A DNA stretch of 33,770 nucleotides, taken from positions 1 to 33,770 of IMG/VR virus record IMGVR_UViG_3300036817_000055, one strand, 5' to 3'. This DNA comes from a virus. Below are positions 22,372 through 30,033 of this stretch, piece after piece; positions within the stretch are counted from its first letter, which is position 1, and every line of letters begins with the position of its first letter. The notes beneath the pieces were generated by a model that was given only the letters and a program-made list of their open reading frames with translations, was not told the origin of the DNA and searched no databases. Position numbers and translations under genes: made by a program.

Positions 22372-22911
22372 TTACTGGTTTCTTGCACGATCCTGATCGG
22401 TGCGGATCGCCTTCATGATTTCGTTCCGCCCCCATGCCTCCGGGTCTTTGGCGATCTCTTTGAAGCCATCCTGCTTCTCATGGTGCCAGAACCCGCTGTC
22501 GTAGGTCGCGTCGCTGGGTTTCGGTTCCTTGCTCGCCATCAGCATCGCGCCGGCCTCGTAGTCGCCGATGTTGCGATCAACCATCAGTTTCTCAAGCCGC
22601 TCCATCGCGTCGTCGGTGAAGCCGTGCTTGGTCTGCGTGTCCTTGCGCATCTTCTTGAAGCGCGCGTCCTCGTCCGCACGCCGCTTGCGTTCTTCGGCCG
22701 CCTCGCGTTCCTGCTTTTCCTTGTTGAGCCGGCTCTCGACGCGGTTCTCAATGTCGTAGTCGGGGATTTGCAGGTTGGGGTACTTTTTCTTGATCAGCGA
22801 TTTGGCTTCGCGGTTCAAGGTCGGATCGTTGTAGATACTCTCGACGAAGTCGGCGACCTGTCGCCTTGCCTGCAAAAAATTGAATTCTTCATCGCTGAGT
22901 TGGCGAGGCAT
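22372..22911 (-). CDS. Probable scaffolding protein
   Basis: 179 residues, behind AAGGACGACCGCG. It is strongly charged and almost all helical, with a coiled-coil stretch (about 50-95: IENRVESRLNKEKQEREAAEERKRRADEDARFKKMRKD). The C-terminus is basic (EIMKAIRTDQDRARNQ), as in scaffolds that bind the capsid. It sits directly upstream of the capsid gene, the usual scaffold position. No catalytic residues are evident. Confidence 0.7.
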   Translation of the reverse strand: MPRQLSDEEFNFLQARRQVADFVESIYNDPTLNREAKSLIKKKYPNLQIPDYDIENRVESRLNKEKQEREAAEERKRRADEDARFKKMRKDTQTKHGFTDDAMERLEKLMVDRNIGDYEAGAMLMASKEPKPSDATYDSGFWHHEKQDGFKEIAKDPEAWGRNEIMKAIRTDQDRARNQ

Positions 22912-22923
22912 CGCGGTCGTCCT

Positions 22924-23109
22924 TTAGCTGTTGTTGGTCTTGCCGCCGATCGAGCCTTGCAGCGGGACGCCGCCTTCAGGTTTCGGAACCACCTTGGGGA
23001 TCGCGCCCCACTCCGACACTTCGGACTGGGTATCGACCTGCAAGATGGTGCGGGGTGGCGTCTCGGGCGGGGAAGTGATCGGCGGGTCGTAGCTGCGATT
23101 TTGTGCCAT
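22924..23109 (-). CDS. Small hydrophilic protein
   Basis: 61 residues, behind CGGAGCATAGCCC. It is Pro/Thr-rich (PPITSPPETPPRTILQV) and probably disordered. It is three bases after the preceding stop, in the head operon between the portal and scaffold genes. No family is recognised. Confidence 0.55.
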   Translation of the reverse strand: MAQNRSYDPPITSPPETPPRTILQVDTQSEVSEWGAIPKVVPKPEGGVPLQGSIGGKTNNS

Positions 23110-23112
23110 GGG

Positions 23113-23628
23113 CTATGCTCCGGGGAGTGGCGTGCTAGGCGGGGGCGATTGGTCGCCCGGCGGCTGCGTGCCGCCACCATCATCTGGCGTGCCCGGCGGC
23201 CCGCCTTTTCCGCCGCGCTGCGACATGATTTTTTGCATCAGCGCATTGCGCATTGTCGAGCGCAGCAAATCCATCAGTTGTGTTTGCTGCGTGCCGGCTG
23301 TCGGTGCGCCTTGCGGAAGATGCTTCGACAAACGGCTGACTGCCTGTAGCGCGTCGCGATGTTGCTGGCTGCCGGATGCAAGGTTGGGAAGCGCGGCTTG
23401 GATCAAGTCCACGGCGCTTTTCAACTGCATCAAGCCCTGCGCCATGTTGCCGGGGCCGGGTGCCGATACCGGCGGCGTCGTGCGATTGCGCATGAGGCCG
23501 GCGAGAACCGGACCGCCACCGGGCGGGGGTCCACCACCGCCACCGCCTGCGCCGGGAGAGCCACCGCCGCCACCACCGCCATCATCGGGCGGGGGTGATG
23601 TTTGAGGATCGGTGTCCGTCATGGACAT
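23113..23628 (-). CDS. Gly/Pro-rich head-operon protein with helical core
   Basis: 171 residues, behind AGAGGGAACGCGCT. Both ends are disordered (poly-Gly with Pro near 18-40; Pro/Gly at 140-171). The core about 60-135 is helical: MAQGLMQLKSAVDLIQAALPNLASGSQQHRDALQAVSRLSKHLPQ, then LMDLLRSTMRNALMQKIMSQ. This core recurs in podophages between portal and capsid genes. It may be an assembly chaperone or a second scaffold component. Confidence 0.65.
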   Translation of the reverse strand: MSMTDTDPQTSPPPDDGGGGGGGSPGAGGGGGGPPPGGGPVLAGLMRNRTTPPVSAPGPGNMAQGLMQLKSAVDLIQAALPNLASGSQQHRDALQAVSRLSKHLPQGAPTAGTQQTQLMDLLRSTMRNALMQKIMSQRGGKGGPPGTPDDGGGTQPPGDQSPPPSTPLPGA

Positions 23629-23733
23629 AGCGCGTTCCCTCTTAGGCCACCCCGTCGGGCGTAGGGCTGGGGGCGATAAGGCCCGCCGGGGCGGCGCCTC
23701 CGTTTCGAGGAGAGGCCGGGGGAACCTACACCC

Positions 23734-25452
23734 TCATCCGCGCTTCCGTCCAGCCTTCCCGCCAGACTGTTTGTGCTGGCCAATGCCGATGACATCGCGG
23801 ATCAAGTCCTCCTGCTTCTGTTCCTTCGCCTGCTTGGCCTGCTCTTTCTGGCGCTGGCGCAAGCGGGCGAGCAGCAATTCGGCGCCCGGCGGATGCAGCA
23901 TGTGGATCAAATCCTCGGCGTCGATCGCGCCGGCACGCGCGAGCGCGATAGCGACTTGCCGGTTGTCCTCCGCGAAGGCCGGCGAGGCCGAATGGCTATC
24001 GACCTGCACTTGGAACCCTTCCGGAAGGTCTTCCAGCGTGAACTCGGTACCCGTGTCAGTCGCGTAGATTGACGCGTCCTGCGCCTGCATCAGGCGGAGC
24101 CCGAGATAGCCGCTTGTCGCAAGCTGGCGTTCGATCCGCGCGGCTTGGTCGATCAGGTGCGGGCTCGACGTTCGGACTAAGGTCTGCGCATGAACGCCAG
24201 CTCGTACTCCGGGTTCTCCCTGACCACCCATGATCGGAGAAAACCCGGAGGCTTCGTCGAACAGCTTGAACAGAAACTCAAGTTCCTCAAGATAATTTTC
24301 CGGCGGAGGTTCGACCAGCTTCGACGCCTTGGCGTTCGGGTTGGGGTCGTTGAGGAAGCCGCCCTCGTTGATGATCTTGAAATACTGCTCCTCGGTGACG
24401 GACGTAAAGCCCGAGAACACCTGCGGCGCGTTGACGTTGCGATCCCACATGACCTTGATATCGCGCAGCCGCTTGTTGAGCACGTCCTGCAACATCTGCA
24501 CGTCGGCAACCATGGAGCGCCCCCAGAAGTAGCCCGGGGTTGCCTGCGCCTGCACCTTGACGAACGGGTGGCTGCCGGGAATGCGCGAGATGTTGCGCCG
24601 CTGATCCTCGCCCTCGATGATGATCATCTCGGGGCCGTAAACCGCTTGGATTGTCGTGTAGTCGCCTTCGCGCTTGCTGTCCTTGATCCATAGCTCGCAG
24701 AATTTCACGGTCGGCTGCAACTGCCGCTGTGGCTTCCACGGGGTCGGCACCGGAAACACGTTGACGATGCCGGCCGCCGACGGCTGATCGCCCACGTCGC
24801 CAAGCGGCTGAAGGCCGCCGACCACCATCTGGTGGAAGTAGGTCGCTTCCTGCTCCTCGCGCTTGGTTGGCGAGGCGTCGAGGATGCGCTCGAAAATTTC
24901 CTTCTTCTTCTTGTGATCGATCTCCTCCAGCATCGAACGAAGTCGCGACACCGTCGGATAGCTGACGTGACAGAACGCCTCCTGCTCATCGAGGTCGAGC
25001 GTTGTCTCGCTGATCACGCCGAAATTCTGCGGATGCACCGGAGCGAGCTTGAAGCCTCGATCGCGCGGCATGTGCTTCAGCAGATAGCTGCCGTTGACCA
25101 GTGACCACACGGTCGCCTCGGCGAAGGTGATATCGCTGTCGGTCTGGCGATAGTCGGCTGTAAGCTTTTCACTTGTCACCTGCGCGCGTTCAAGCACGTC
25201 CTCCGGCTCGGTGCTGTCGAAGATGATGTTGAAGCGCACGTCGGTCGGCTGCATCAGGAAGCCGGCGAGGCGATCAACGAACGGCTTGATCTTGTTGTAG
25301 ATCGCGGCGTTGGTGCCGAATGTCCCCATGTAGTAATACTGATTGGCGCGGGCGTAGATCAGCCCGCGCTCCTCGCTTGAGGCCATGCATTCGTCGGTGA
25401 CCTCTTTGACCCACCCTTCAAGCTCTTGCTTGTCCTCTGGGATACGCAACAT
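23734..25452 (-). CDS. Portal protein (head-to-tail connector)
   Basis: 572 residues. ATG 25452 was chosen because the upstream extension reads through the previous gene out of composition. The N-terminus QELEGWVKEVTDECMASSEERGLIYARANQYYYMGTFG...IYNKIKPFVDRLAGFLMQP is typical of podophage portals. So are the SDITFAEATVWSLVNGSYLLK and GRSMVADVQMLQDVLNKRLRDI segments, the latter near the crown and wing helices. The Lys/Gln-rich C-terminus (RQRQKEQAKQAKEQKQED) is a helical barrel or tail. The start has a weak ribosome site and overlaps the upstream gene by 35 bases, so coupling is likely. Confidence 0.85.
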   Translation of the reverse strand: MLRIPEDKQELEGWVKEVTDECMASSEERGLIYARANQYYYMGTFGTNAAIYNKIKPFVDRLAGFLMQPTDVRFNIIFDSTEPEDVLERAQVTSEKLTADYRQTDSDITFAEATVWSLVNGSYLLKHMPRDRGFKLAPVHPQNFGVISETTLDLDEQEAFCHVSYPTVSRLRSMLEEIDHKKKKEIFERILDASPTKREEQEATYFHQMVVGGLQPLGDVGDQPSAAGIVNVFPVPTPWKPQRQLQPTVKFCELWIKDSKREGDYTTIQAVYGPEMIIIEGEDQRRNISRIPGSHPFVKVQAQATPGYFWGRSMVADVQMLQDVLNKRLRDIKVMWDRNVNAPQVFSGFTSVTEEQYFKIINEGGFLNDPNPNAKASKLVEPPPENYLEELEFLFKLFDEASGFSPIMGGQGEPGVRAGVHAQTLVRTSSPHLIDQAARIERQLATSGYLGLRLMQAQDASIYATDTGTEFTLEDLPEGFQVQVDSHSASPAFAEDNRQVAIALARAGAIDAEDLIHMLHPPGAELLLARLRQRQKEQAKQAKEQKQEDLIRDVIGIGQHKQSGGKAGRKRG

Positions 25453-25648
25453 CGCTTTGCCAAATCCAATGGCCGAGGTTGAAGTTGTAGCAACTATAGC
25501 CGATCTGCGGCAGGCCGGCGTCGTTGTCGGCGTAGCTCTCCAGCGGAGGGTTTGCCGCGATTGCGACGACGTAGCGCTTGCGCGGCCACGCAAGGAATTG
25601 TCCGTCGTAGGGGCCGCCTGTGCAGTGTCCTTCGTACTGTTCTTCCAT
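25418..25648 (-). CDS. Small conserved phage protein (CTGGPYDGQ family)
   Basis: 76 residues, behind GTGGAGAGAGC. The motif HCTGGPYDGQFLAWPRKRYVVA is common to small phage proteins near head genes. The middle SCYNFNLGHWIWQ is aromatic. It has no known activity. Its stop lies inside the portal gene. Confidence 0.75.
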   Translation of the reverse strand: MEEQYEGHCTGGPYDGQFLAWPRKRYVVAIAANPPLESYADNDAGLPQIGYSCYNFNLGHWIWQSDVAYPRGQARA

Positions 25649-25660
25649 GCTCTCTCTCCA

Positions 25661-26119
25661 CTACCAAAGTTTGATCATTCGTCGTTTGCTTGCTTCGATC
25701 AGGTCGGGTTGCTCCCCGCTCTTTAGCGTTGCTTGCAGCACGTCCAAGCCGCTGCCGTGTTTCAGGCGGCTCTGCCGGCCGGCCGCGATGGCAACTTCCA
25801 GCGTTTCCTTCGCGGCGTTCCACGTCGAGGGTTTGATGTTCGCCGTCGTATCCTTGTAGCGCACCTTGGTGCGGTCGCCTTCCTTGCGGCCCACGTTCAT
25901 GTCGCTGACATGGTAGTCGTTCGACGCCACGTCCTCGGCGATCGCGTGCGCCCGGGCCGACACCCCGCCGCCGAGTGCGACGGGCTTGAACTCCTGTCGC
26001 ATCGGTCGCGCCGCGCACGCCGGACACGGCGGAGGCGGATCGTCAACCTGATCCATTGACAGCACAACGTCCATCATGTGCATACAGTCTTCACAGGCGT
26101 AGGTCCGGACGATCGGCAT
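25661..26119 (-). CDS. Zinc-ribbon head-operon protein
   Basis: 152 residues. ATG 26119 was chosen because it shares a base with the preceding stop (TGATG). An N-terminal zinc ribbon, CEDCMHMMDVVLSMDQVDDPPPPCPAC, is FmdB-like. It is followed by an extended region (HAIAEDVASNDYHVSDMNVGRK) and a helical C-terminus. Proteins of this build occur between terminase and portal in podophages, role unknown. Confidence 0.75.
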   Translation of the reverse strand: MPIVRTYACEDCMHMMDVVLSMDQVDDPPPPCPACAARPMRQEFKPVALGGGVSARAHAIAEDVASNDYHVSDMNVGRKEGDRTKVRYKDTTANIKPSTWNAAKETLEVAIAAGRQSRLKHGSGLDVLQATLKSGEQPDLIEASKRRMIKLW

Positions 26120-26496
26120 CAGCTTGTCAGTTCCTTGACGATCCACATAACGCTTTCCTCCAGCGAGGTCAGCGCGAGCGAGTGGTAGCGGCCCGGCTTC
26201 ACTTTGTCGAACAGCGCTTCCAACTCCTCGGCCTTGGCCTTGAGGGCGTCATGCAGCGCCTTCTCGGGTTCGGTCAGCGCGCGATAGCGCGGGCGGAAGC
26301 GTGAAGTTTCCATCTTGACATCATCGCTCTGCCGTTCGTCGGGTTTGCCTTCGTAGACGTTGGCCATGCGGCGGACCTCCAAAATGTCTTCTGCGATCTT
26401 ACGATACCGATCTCCAAGGTCACTAAGATCGTCACGCAGTGACCAGAACGTGCCTAAATCAGGATGCCAGAACACGCGCCGCTTAGAATTTCTCAT
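26119..26496 (-). CDS. Acb2/Tad1-like anti-CBASS (cyclic-nucleotide sponge) candidate
   Basis: 125 residues from ATG 26496, overlapping the terminase end by 14 bases. Residues about 67-125 match the Acb2/Tad1 helical-hairpin family: RFRPRYRALTEPEKALHDALKAKAEELEALFDKV, then SLALTSLEESVMWIVKELTS. Known Acb2 proteins form hexamers that bind cyclic di- and trinucleotides, and Tad1 binds Thoeris signals. Both shut down signalling-based host defence. The first 60 residues (VFWHPDLGTFWSLRDDLSDLGDRY) are an extra domain I do not know. The location between terminase and portal is unusual for an early counter-defence protein. Confidence 0.7.
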   Translation of the reverse strand: MRNSKRRVFWHPDLGTFWSLRDDLSDLGDRYRKIAEDILEVRRMANVYEGKPDERQSDDVKMETSRFRPRYRALTEPEKALHDALKAKAEELEALFDKVKPGRYHSLALTSLEESVMWIVKELTS

Positions 26497-28276
26497 ATCG
26501 CTTTCGCGCCTTGATGTTGATCTCCGCCATCTTCTGGCTGAACGCAAACGACAACAGCGTGCCGGGGTCTTGCGGCGGACGGTCGCCCTTCACGCTGTCC
26601 CATGTCAGGTTGCGGGCGATCAGGCCCGGCCGCCGCCATTCCACCCACGCATGATGCGCCAAGACGAGCGCGCTGACCAGATCATCATTGACCCCGGTAT
26701 CGGGGCCGGCGCCAAGCCACCCGCCATCCTCGACGATCGCCTGCAACTGCTGAACCAGCCGGGGCGACCGGATTTCGAGGCGCCGCAGCATCAGGCTGTC
26801 GCGCAGTTCGGAAAACACCTGATGCTTGTTGTCCTGATTGGCCTTCCACGCGATGACGTTGCCGGCGCCGCCCAGCGTGTCGGGCCGCTTGTACAGGAAC
26901 CAGCGCACCGCGCCGATCATGTCAAGTATTCCGCTTGTCCCGGGTGCGCCTTGCAGGATGCCGCGTTCGGCTAGCTGCCGGAGATTTCTGACTTCAGGGA
27001 TGACCGCCGCACCGACGCCCGTAACCTCCAGATTAGCCAAGTGATCCCGATAAGCGCCTGCCATATGAGCCAAGACCCAAGCAAGTTGGTATGTGAGAGG
27101 CTTGTTCGTCCGGAACTCAGCGACTTGAACGACGCGATCCGCATAGTTGCGGAGCACTTCGATTGCGTGATCATTGGCATCGCCTCCCCCGCCGCCGGAC
27201 GGATCGACGCCGATGGTGTAGACACCGTCGGGCTCGGGCGGCTCATAGACCCGGAGCATGGCTTCGTCGCGATCGTCCGTCTGCTCGATATGAGAGCCGA
27301 GAAAGGTTTCCTCGAAAACGTACTTGTAGCCCTTGTAGAGCGCGCCCTGCGCCAGTTGGTCGGCGATCTCCAGCGTGCGCTGCGCGGGGAAGAAGCCCGA
27401 TCCCGAGGCGATGAAGCATTCGCGCTCATGCCACGGATAGTGCCGCAGCATGTACTCCTCGGCGCGAAACTCGCTCTCGCGCCGCCACCACGCGATCTGC
27501 TCCGGCTTGACGATGACGTTGTACTGTTGCTTGACGTAGAGCGCTCGCTCAATCTCGTCCTCGGTCAGGTGACCGTCCCAGTAGATTTTGTAGTCGGGAT
27601 CGCTCCTCGGGATCGAATAGGTCGGGTTCGCCCAGAACCCGATGAAGATAAACCGCATGTGACGGTCGCGCTTGGCCTGCTGGCAATGATTGTAAAACCA
27701 GTTGAAGCCGTTCGCGATGCTCTCCCAGATGTACAGCCGATGCGGGTTCTGCCGCGCCAGCGAAGCCTTGAGGCTCTCGACGCCGGCCAGCGATTTCCAC
27801 TGCGCGCACTCGGTCGCGTGCATCATGTTCAGCGCCCGCGACGCTCCAAGGTCCGGATTGGACGCCGCAGCCATAAGATCGATAACAGAGCGGTTCGCAA
27901 AAGCCATGCCAGAGCGATTGTTCTGTACGAGTTTGTGCTCCGGCCCGCGCCATTCATCAGGTAGAGTTTCCAGAAGGCTCGCGAATATGCGTCTAAGGCG
28001 CTCAAGATTATCCGTTCGATCAGCGATAATCGCACCTTGCACGCCCTCGTTCGCGAGCGCCCAAAACAGTTCGATGATCGAGCAGCAGGTGGTAATCGCC
28101 ACCTGCCGGCATTTGAGGATGACGAACTCGTGGACGCCCTCCTGAAGTCCACGAGCCACGGCGTCGATCACGATTTTCTGCGAAGGCCAAGGGTCGATAT
28201 GGCATCGGCCTTCTTCCTTCGTGTCGATTTCTACGCTTGACAGAAGGTCATAGAGACCTTGGCGGATTGTCGTCAT
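26483..28276 (-). CDS. terL: Terminase large subunit
   Basis: 597 residues from ATG 28276; GTG/ATG alternatives lie up to 69 bases upstream. The ATPase part has FVILKCRQVAITT (55-63) at the Walker A place, with Ala where most phage TerLs have Gly, then LNMMHATECAQW with Walker B Glu E156. The nuclease part has VDPSGGGGGDANDH (D358), LEVTGVG (E417) and GVNDDLVSALVLA (D531/D532), the RNase H-like metal site. It cuts and pumps DNA into procapsids through the portal encoded downstream. No neighbouring gene is an obvious small subunit. Confidence 0.9.
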   Translation of the reverse strand: MTTIRQGLYDLLSSVEIDTKEEGRCHIDPWPSQKIVIDAVARGLQEGVHEFVILKCRQVAITTCCSIIELFWALANEGVQGAIIADRTDNLERLRRIFASLLETLPDEWRGPEHKLVQNNRSGMAFANRSVIDLMAAASNPDLGASRALNMMHATECAQWKSLAGVESLKASLARQNPHRLYIWESIANGFNWFYNHCQQAKRDRHMRFIFIGFWANPTYSIPRSDPDYKIYWDGHLTEDEIERALYVKQQYNVIVKPEQIAWWRRESEFRAEEYMLRHYPWHERECFIASGSGFFPAQRTLEIADQLAQGALYKGYKYVFEETFLGSHIEQTDDRDEAMLRVYEPPEPDGVYTIGVDPSGGGGGDANDHAIEVLRNYADRVVQVAEFRTNKPLTYQLAWVLAHMAGAYRDHLANLEVTGVGAAVIPEVRNLRQLAERGILQGAPGTSGILDMIGAVRWFLYKRPDTLGGAGNVIAWKANQDNKHQVFSELRDSLMLRRLEIRSPRLVQQLQAIVEDGGWLGAGPDTGVNDDLVSALVLAHHAWVEWRRPGLIARNLTWDSVKGDRPPQDPGTLLSFAFSQKMAEINIKARKRYEKF

Positions 28277-28580
28277 GCGCCGTACCGAATGTCTCGGCAT
28301 CCCCCGCGTTCGGGCTGCCCGGTTCGGCCACCCTAGCGTAAACATCCCCGGCGCGTCTACGCCATTGCCCGTCGATGAAGTCCAGCCCGGCCGGACCCGG
28401 CATGACCGGCGGCTTGAATTCCTGCATGAGTTTGGCGACCTTCTCCAGCGCGTCCGCGATCCGGCTGAGTTTGTCGAGATAGCCTTGCGCGACCCAATCC
28501 GGCACCGCGCGCTGCGTCGGTTCCGACGTGTCGGCCGATAACGGGCGCTTTGCTTCCACTTTCCGTTTCCTCGTTGCCAT
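28248..28580 (-). CDS. Unknown protein upstream of the terminase
   Basis: 110 residues from ATG 28580 behind GAGGAGAAGCAA. The N-terminus is Lys/Arg-rich. A helix WVAQGYLDKLSRIADALEKVAKLMQEF is followed by a PGPAGLDFIDGQWRRR segment and a disordered acidic tail that overlaps the terminase gene by 29 bases. The position suits a small terminase subunit, but the sequence lacks a recognisable HTH. Assignment is left open. Confidence 0.65.
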   Translation of the reverse strand: MATRKRKVEAKRPLSADTSEPTQRAVPDWVAQGYLDKLSRIADALEKVAKLMQEFKPPVMPGPAGLDFIDGQWRRRAGDVYARVAEPGSPNAGDAETFGTAHDDNPPRSL

Positions 28581-28654
28581 TTGCTTCTCCTCTGGCGGTT
28601 GCCTATATTGCACTCAAGCTGGCCGTCCGGTCAGCTTCTCCACTATCAGACTTC

Positions 28655-28697
28655 GCCGCCGGCTGCTCACGCGTAGCCGGCGGCATTTTTATTTTTT
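28655..28697 (+). terminator. Plus-strand intrinsic terminator-like hairpin
   Basis: GCCGCCGGCT and AGCCGGCGGC form a 10-bp stem with a 10-base loop, followed on the plus strand by ATTTTTATTTTTT. All genes here are on the minus strand, for which the hairpin has an A-rich front and no U-tract behind. It may stop antisense transcription, or act as a processing or stability structure at the 3' end of the gene at 28701-28919. Confidence 0.65.
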
Positions 28698-28700
28698 ACG

Positions 28701-28919
28701 TCAGTCCTCCTTTTCGATTTCAGCAGCCTCGATCAGGTCGGCGCGAGCCCGATCGATGATATGCTCGCAGTCGAGCATCGCCAGCAGCCGCGCCGCTGCT
28801 AGTTCGGCCTTGTCGGCGCGCTGGTGTGCCTTGGCGTTGCACACGGTCCGGAGATGCCCCAGCACGTTCATCGTCCACTCGATTTCGTCGTATTTATTTT
28901 TTGCCGTTATAGTCGTCAT
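28701..28919 (-). CDS. Small helical protein of unknown function
   Basis: 72 residues behind GAGGAGAAAGAACG. It is entirely helical: TMNVLGHLRTVCNAKAHQRADKAELAAARLLAMLDCEHII and an acidic end. No family is recognised. It sits in the small-gene block upstream of packaging genes. Confidence 0.6.
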   Translation of the reverse strand: MTTITAKNKYDEIEWTMNVLGHLRTVCNAKAHQRADKAELAAARLLAMLDCEHIIDRARADLIEAAEIEKED

Positions 28920-28931
28920 CGTTCTTTCTCC

Positions 28932-29216
28932 TCAACAGTCATTGACGCGCAACCACGTCCTCTCGACCACCGCCGCGAAGTCCGGGTCGTGCCGTTCGGA
29001 GAACGGCTTCATTCCGACGCCCGAGATCAGCAGGTGACCGCAGCCCTTGCACTCCCAGAGGTCGCCTTGCCAAACCTTGTAGTCCTGCCACTCGGCATCG
29101 TGCTCGATCCCGGGCGGGGCGCCGTCGTGCGCCGGCATCCCCTCCACAAAATCGAAACCGTTTTTTTTGCAGCGATAGAAACGGTGGCACTTGACGCATA
29201 TCGGCTTGAGCGACAT
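28932..29216 (-). CDS. Small zinc-ribbon phage protein
   Basis: 94 residues. ATG 29216 was chosen for GAGGGAGAGTAGCC upstream. It has knuckles CVKC (with H/C following) and CKGC. The motif KNGFDFVEGMPAHDG...YKVWQGDLWECKGCGHLLISGVG is a common small phage family. It probably binds one zinc ion. Its function is unknown. Confidence 0.8.
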   Translation of the reverse strand: MSLKPICVKCHRFYRCKKNGFDFVEGMPAHDGAPPGIEHDAEWQDYKVWQGDLWECKGCGHLLISGVGMKPFSERHDPDFAAVVERTWLRVNDC

Positions 29217-29218
29217 GG

Positions 29219-29458
29219 CTACTCTCCCTCGCCGATACAGCGCAGTTCCTCGGCAACAACCACCTTCAACATTTCTTTCGTGATTAGCTCCAGCCATGCC
29301 CTCAACAGTAGATGCCGCCGCTCCAGCGCGAGGGTCTCAAACCTCGGGCTGTACATGATCACGGCAGAGGGTCGGCCCTTGTGGTAGCCAAGCATCGCCC
29401 ATTCGCCGGTTGCAAAAATTTCTTCGCCATAGCCGTCATCGTCATCGTCGATGTTCAT
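29219..29458 (-). CDS. Small acidic protein
   Basis: 79 residues, behind GGAGGCGGTCG. It begins MNIDDDDDGYGEE, then has a mixed alpha/beta region (GYHKGRPSAVIMYSPRFETLALERRHLLLRAWLELI). It overlaps the upstream gene by 17 bases. No family is recognised. Confidence 0.65.
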   Translation of the reverse strand: MNIDDDDDGYGEEIFATGEWAMLGYHKGRPSAVIMYSPRFETLALERRHLLLRAWLELITKEMLKVVVAEELRCIGEGE

Positions 29459-29675
29459 CGACCGCCTCCAGTTTCAGGAACGTGATGTCATACGGTCCCT
29501 TGCAGCCGAGGCCCGGCCGGCCGTAGACGGCCTTGCCGGTCGTCAGTGCGTGGAAGCTGGCGACCATCACCCGCTCGTAGATTTCCTGTTGCTTGGCTTC
29601 CAGCGAGCCGCTGTGTTGCCACGACACGCCGTCGCCCGTCGTGCCTTTGACTTCGTAAGTCCACCATCTGAGCAT
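29442..29675 (-). CDS. Small protein behind an operator-controlled promoter
   Basis: 77 residues, RBS AGTGGAGACG. The sequence MLRWWTYEVKGTTGDGVSWQHSGSLEAKQQEIYERVMVASFHALTTGKAVYG is alpha/beta. It is first in a small operon preceded by a strong copy of the 21-bp operator at 29727-29747. Function is unknown. Confidence 0.7.
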   Translation of the reverse strand: MLRWWTYEVKGTTGDGVSWQHSGSLEAKQQEIYERVMVASFHALTTGKAVYGRPGLGCKGPYDITFLKLEAVDEHRR

Positions 29676-29726
29676 GATACGTCTCCACTATTGACCTAAT
29701 TGAAATTTTTTCTTTTTTATTTTTTT

Positions 29727-29747
29727 TGTCAAGTATTCTACTTTACA
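29727..29747 (-). promoter_or_regulatory. 21-bp operator overlapping a leftward -35 box
   Basis: Read on the minus strand: TGTAAAGT, 5 bases, ACTTGACA, which are the same half-sites as at 15-35. The TTGACA is followed by A-rich DNA. No clear -10 stands out, though AAAATT/AAATTT lies at 17-18 bases. The gene at 29442-29675 starts about 50 bases downstream, as in the left-end operon. Confidence 0.65.
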
Positions 29748-29777
29748 TTTTTTTTGGCTTAAAATCCCGGGGCGGAT

Positions 29778-29829
29778 GCCAGCGGATGCAGTCTGACCGC
29801 TTGCGCGGCGAGGAGGGGCATCCGCTGGC
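29778..29829. repeat. Long inverted repeat with nested hairpin
   Basis: GCCAGCGGATGC (29778-29789) pairs with GCATCCGCTGGC (29818-29829), 12 perfect pairs. Inside, CCGC and GCGG form a small stem; on the minus strand its loop is GCAA, a GNRA tetraloop. It lies between the stop of one gene and the operator of the next. TTTT follows on the plus strand only. It may be a terminator, a processing signal or a small structured RNA. Confidence 0.55.
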
Positions 29830-29844
29830 TTTTCGGCAGTCCGT

Positions 29845-30033
29845 CTACCGCCCCTCGTGGCCCTCCTCTTTTCGGTGTGGCTCGATGCGCCGTTGCCAGC
29901 ACAGCCGCCGGACTGCGTGTATTGCGTCAAACTTGTTTTTGCAGGTCTCGACGACCGTGCCGTCTCGCAGCGCGACCAGCCAACGGCCGCGCTGCGAGTA
30001 GACGAGGTACGGACCTATGGTCCGTTCCGTCAT
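29845..30033 (-). CDS. Small basic protein of unknown function
   Basis: 62 residues starting in an ATGA overlap (ATG 30033). GPYLVYSQRGRWLVALRDGTVVETCKNKFDAIHAVRRL looks like a short beta-hairpin plus helix. It has a basic C-terminus (RRIEPHRKEEGHEGR). No family is recognised. It is last of a coupled five-gene run from 31028. Confidence 0.65.
   Translation of the reverse strand: MTERTIGPYLVYSQRGRWLVALRDGTVVETCKNKFDAIHAVRRLCWQRRIEPHRKEEGHEGR

Noticed and set aside
26300-26320. 13-of-16 match to the operator inside the Acb2-like gene
   Set aside because: It lies within coding DNA away from any start and could arise by chance; not used to define the motif.
28222-28242. 13-of-16 match to the operator near the terminase start
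   Set aside because: Coding position and only modest similarity; needs a matrix scan before being counted.
28248-28580. Gene upstream of TerL as the small terminase
   Set aside because: The position fits, but no HTH or oligomerisation core is recognisable, so it was left as unknown.
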